Below, one piece after another: positions 61,434 through 64,000 of a DNA stretch of 64,000 nt. This DNA is from Halomonas sp. MCCC 1A13316 (GTDB lineage: Bacteria; Pseudomonadota; Gammaproteobacteria; Pseudomonadales; Halomonadaceae). Position 1 is the first letter of the stretch, and each line of letters starts with the position of its first letter. The DNA is taken from contig NZ_CP053382.1 in assembly GCF_014931605.1 (NCBI RefSeq), positions 4,426,932 through 4,490,931 on the forward strand, written 5' to 3'. The notes under the pieces were generated by a model that worked only from the letters and a program-made list of their open reading frames with translations, did no database searches and was not told the origin of the DNA. A program made the position numbers and the translations under genes.

Positions 61434-63122
61434 TCAGCGCTTGCTCTTGACCGTCTTGCCCACGCTGGGATCGTTCTCGATCTTGCGCGTGATCACGTAC
61501 TGCTGGACGATCGAAATGACGTTGTTGACCACCCAGTAGATGACCAGGCCGGCCGGGAACCACAGGAAGAAGAAGGTGAATACGATCGGCAGCATCTTCA
61601 TGATCTTCGCCTGCATGGGGTCCGGCGGTGTGGGGTTGAGCATCTGCTGGACGAACATCGAGGCGCCCATCAGGATCGGCAGGATGAAGAACGGGTCCTT
61701 CATCGAGAGATCCTGGATCCAGAACATGAAGGGCGCATGGCGTAGCTCGACGGATTCCAGGAGCATCCAGTAGAGAGCAATGAAGACCGGCATCTGCACC
61801 AGGATCGGCAGACAGCCGCCCAGAGGGTTGATCTTCTCCTTCTGGTAGAACTTCATCATTTCCTGGGACATCTTCTGCCGATCGTCGCCGTACTGCTCCT
61901 TGAGGCGCTGCATTTCCGGACCCAGCTTGCGCATGCGGGCCATCGACTTGTAAGCCTTGGCGGAAAGCGGCCACATGGCCAGCTTGACCAAGACGGTCAA
62001 TAGCACGATGGACCAGCCCCAGTTGCCAATGATGTCCTGGATGTGATCGAGCAGCCAGAACAGCGGATTGGCAATGAACCACAGCCAGCCGAAGTCGACG
62101 GTCAGGCGCAGGTTGGGCGCCACTTCCTCGAGATAACTCTGCACCTTGGGTCCCATATAGAGCGTGGCGCCCAGGCGCGCCTCGCTGTCGGGGGCGACCG
62201 TGGTGACAGGGCCGGCAAACGCGGCCACGTTGCGGTTGCGCGAATCGGTGGTGGCGTATTGCAGGCTCTGCTTATTCTGGGGCGGTACCCAGGCCGAGAC
62301 GAAATAGTGCTGGATGATGGCCACCCAGCCGCCCTGAACGTCGCGGTTATTGAATTCCCCGGCTTGGATATCGTCGAAATCGACCTTCTGGTAGCGGTCC
62401 TCCGGCGATGAGTAGGCCGCACCCAAGTAGGATTTCATGCCCATCGAGACGCCACTGGAGGGATCGGGACTGTTATCCCGCGCCAGTTGCCCGATGAAGC
62501 GTGCGGTGACTGGCTCTTCGGCGTTGTTGTTCAGGAAGTAACTGACTTCGACCGCATAATTGCCGCGCTCGAAAGAGAAGCGCTTGATCACCTCGACACC
62601 GTTCACCTCGCCATGGAGATCGACGTCGAGGCGATTCTCGTCGTCGGTCAGTCGATAGCTGGTGTTCTCCGGCGTAAAGCTGACGCGGCCGCCCTGGCCG
62701 TCCACCTGCAGCCCCGAGCGCGCCACGTAGCTGCGCGTCTCGTTATTCGAGAGGAGAACGTAAGGGCGCTCGGAGCCCAGCGCCAGACGGTGCTGGGGCA
62801 GGGCGGCATAGACGATGTCCCCCCCCTGCGGGTCGATGCGAACATCGAGTACGTCGGTGACGACGGCAACCAGGTCGCGAGAACCGCTCGGCTGCTCCGT
62901 CTCGTCCGGCATGCTGCCGGCCATCTCCTGCTCAGCACGGGATGCAGCGGGGACCGTCAGGCCATCGTCGTCGGGTGCCTGCTCTGCACCCGGTGCCGGT
63001 GCGGTGATAGCGGGAGCGTCAGGCTCAGGAGCAACCTGGCCATAGTCCTGATTCCACTGCACGACGAGCAGATAGGCGAGCACGGCCAGTGGAATCAGCA
63101 ATAGGAGTCGTTTTACGTCCAT
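61434..63122 (-). CDS. yidC: membrane protein insertase YidC
   Basis: YidC inserts and folds inner-membrane proteins. The 562-residue product begins [23 protein letters not shown] (first helix). A large periplasmic domain with an acidic, proline-rich lead-in follows, then the conserved core with [57 protein letters not shown]. The C-terminal helices include [29 protein letters not shown]. No yidD gene fits between it and rnpA. Confidence 0.97.
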   Translation of the reverse strand: MDVKRLLLLIPLAVLAYLLVVQWNQDYGQVAPEPDAPAITAPAPGAEQAPDDDGLTVPAASRAEQEMAGSMPDETEQPSGSRDLVAVVTDVLDVRIDPQGGDIVYAALPQHRLALGSERPYVLLSNNETRSYVARSGLQVDGQGGRVSFTPENTSYRLTDDENRLDVDLHGEVNGVEVIKRFSFERGNYAVEVSYFLNNNAEEPVTARFIGQLARDNSPDPSSGVSMGMKSYLGAAYSSPEDRYQKVDFDDIQAGEFNNRDVQGGWVAIIQHYFVSAWVPPQNKQSLQYATTDSRNRNVAAFAGPVTTVAPDSEARLGATLYMGPKVQSYLEEVAPNLRLTVDFGWLWFIANPLFWLLDHIQDIIGNWGWSIVLLTVLVKLAMWPLSAKAYKSMARMRKLGPEMQRLKEQYGDDRQKMSQEMMKFYQKEKINPLGGCLPILVQMPVFIALYWMLLESVELRHAPFMFWIQDLSMKDPFFILPILMGASMFVQQMLNPTPPDPMQAKIMKMLPIVFTFFFLWFPAGLVIYWVVNNVISIVQQYVITRKIENDPSVGKTVKSKR

Positions 63123-63238
63123 GAGGGTTCTGCCCGGTGGGTAGTGAACATGCCGCTGGAACGAGATCCGCTGTCATGTAGATAAGGACGATAGCCTGCG
63201 CGGCAGGCTATCGAGGCGGAGAAAGGCTCCGCATCCGG

Positions 63239-63616
63239 TCAGGAGGTCATCGTTTTTCGGGCGTCACGCTCCAGGCGACGCCACATGCCGAAGAACTGGC
63301 GATGCAGTGTAGCCTTGTCCAGCTCATTCGCGCCGCGCCGAGCCAGCAATACGATATCGACGGCGGGTAGCGAGCACTGCTGAAGGCGTATGGATTCACG
63401 AGCGAACCGCTTGATACGGTTGCGATCCACGGCCTTGCGGACGTTCTTCTTGCTGATGACCAGGCCTAGGCGGGGGTGGTCCAGTCCATTGGGGCACGCC
63501 AGGGCCATCAGCCCCTTGCCATGTACCTTGAATGAAGCGTGATCGAAAACGTATCGATAATCCCCGGCAGTCAACAGACGCAGCTGCTTGGGGAAACCAT
63601 GACCGGACACGCGCAA
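63239..63616 (-). CDS. rnpA: ribonuclease P protein component
   Basis: RnpA is the protein subunit of RNase P, which matures tRNA 5' ends. The 125-residue basic protein has LTAGDYRYVFDHASFKVHG, the RNR motif RLGLVISKKNVRKAVDRNRIKRFARESIRLQ and LPAVDIVLLARRGA. The first start is TTG; a GTG two codons later is equally possible. It is 7 bases after the rpmH stop, the usual rpmH-rnpA operon. Confidence 0.96.
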   Translation of the reverse strand: MRVSGHGFPKQLRLLTAGDYRYVFDHASFKVHGKGLMALACPNGLDHPRLGLVISKKNVRKAVDRNRIKRFARESIRLQQCSLPAVDIVLLARRGANELDKATLHRQFFGMWRRLERDARKTMTS

Positions 63617-63623
63617 TCCGCTG

Positions 63624-63758
63624 TCAGGCGCTCAGACGCTTGCGGCCCTTGGCGCGACGGCGAGCCAGGACGGCACGACCATTCTTGGTAGCCATGCGAG
63701 CACGGAAACCGTGGACACGCTTGCGCTTCAGAACGCTGGGTTGAAAGGTACGTTTCAT
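63624..63758 (-). CDS. rpmH: 50S ribosomal protein L34
   Basis: Reading the minus strand directly gives a 44-residue protein [18 protein letters not shown], then [26 protein letters not shown], a complete L34 of normal length. It heads the rpmH-rnpA-yidC-mnmE group. A sigma-70 type promoter lies about 100 bases upstream. In Pseudomonas dnaA is divergent from it, so dnaA is expected to the right of this window. Confidence 0.97.
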   Translation of the reverse strand: MKRTFQPSVLKRKRVHGFRARMATKNGRAVLARRRAKGRKRLSA

Positions 63759-63854
63759 AACACTTGATTCCCACGTGGTTTATTGACGGAACGTCTTACA
63801 GAAATGCCCTGATTCCCGACAGGAACCAGGGGCAGATTCGGTTCAAGACCGGAA

Positions 63855-63883
63855 ATTGTAGAGACTTCGGCTGCCCGACGCAA
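63855..63883 (-). promoter_or_regulatory. sigma-70 promoter of rpmH
   Basis: On the minus strand TTGCGT and TACAAT are separated by exactly 17 bases, about 100 bases upstream of the rpmH ATG. The rest of the 240-base gap to the window edge shows no gene. One weak DnaA-box-like sequence (TGTGGTTAA) occurs at 63969-63977. Confidence 0.6.
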
Positions 63884-64000
63884 TTGTTCCGCTTGCTGCA
63901 GCGGGTCGAGCAGCCGCTGGCGGTTGGCCGAATCGCAGACTTGCTGTCATGGCTTCCCGGCCCACGGCTGTGGTTAACATTGGGGACTCTATCTGTTGAT

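Noticed and set aside
63759..64000. Pseudomonas-type oriC between rpmH and dnaA
   Set aside because: Only one weak DnaA-box-like sequence lies in the 240 bases visible; the rest of that gap is outside the window, so no call can be made.

Overview
The window looks like chromosomal DNA of a GC-rich, probably halophilic gammaproteobacterium of the Halomonas / Halomonadaceae type. This rests on three things: acidic protein sequences; gene neighbourhoods close to those of Pseudomonas (HU, rubredoxin reductase, ubiCA, phoBR and pst; the gid-par cluster; rpmH-rnpA-yidC-mnmE); and strongly Halomonas-like versions of many housekeeping proteins. No database search was possible, so the genus is an inference.

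Layout. At 0-4 kb there are a partial membrane protein, a small SCP2-like protein, HU, a rubredoxin reductase-type flavoprotein and the ubiquinone genes ubiC-ubiA. At 4-12 kb lies the phosphate regulon: phoBR behind a Pho box, cysZ, phoU, pstBAC behind a second Pho box, and a PstS-like binding protein. At 12-20 kb there are a YciA-type thioesterase, an orphan TRAP solute-binding protein, uvrD, a palindromic intergenic element, hexR with a divergent 66-aa gene, a sodium-dependent NSS transporter and a DUF72 protein. At 20-34 kb a long leftward run holds glmS, glmU, apbE, uppP, mgtE and the complete F1Fo ATP synthase operon (atpIBEFHAGDC). At 34-38.6 kb is parB-parA-rsmG-mnmG.

The 500 bp after mnmG carries a dense DnaA-box cluster, an AT-rich segment and an IHF-like site, and is a candidate replication origin of the E. 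coli (gidA-side) type. At 39-49 kb follow a glutamine-type ABC importer, erpA, argC, a divergent CLC protein, hemJ, a thiD reading frame that runs without a stop into hemL, and a P-loop kinase. At 49-55.2 kb is a complete curli (functional amyloid) locus: csgBA, csgDEFG, a second csgD paralogue, and a small secreted protein in the place where a CsgC/CsgH-like chaperone could sit. It is flanked by AT-rich, apparently gene-free DNA. At 56-64 kb are rdgB, hemW, an OmpA-family lipoprotein, rlmJ, mnmE, yidC, rnpA and rpmH, with dnaA expected just beyond the right edge.

How the parts work together. PhoR/PhoB and PstABC/PhoU form a phosphate sensing and uptake circuit with two near-identical Pho boxes. 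The glm genes and uppP feed cell-wall synthesis. ErpA, HemJ, HemL and HemW belong to Fe-S and heme metabolism. CsgE/F/G secrete CsgA/B under control of the CsgD-like regulators. The points most worth following up are the curli locus with its unfamiliar secreted protein, duplicated regulator and neighbouring degenerate bifunctional kinase; the ThiD-HemL in-frame fusion; the gidA-side oriC candidate; and the 140-bp palindromic element.
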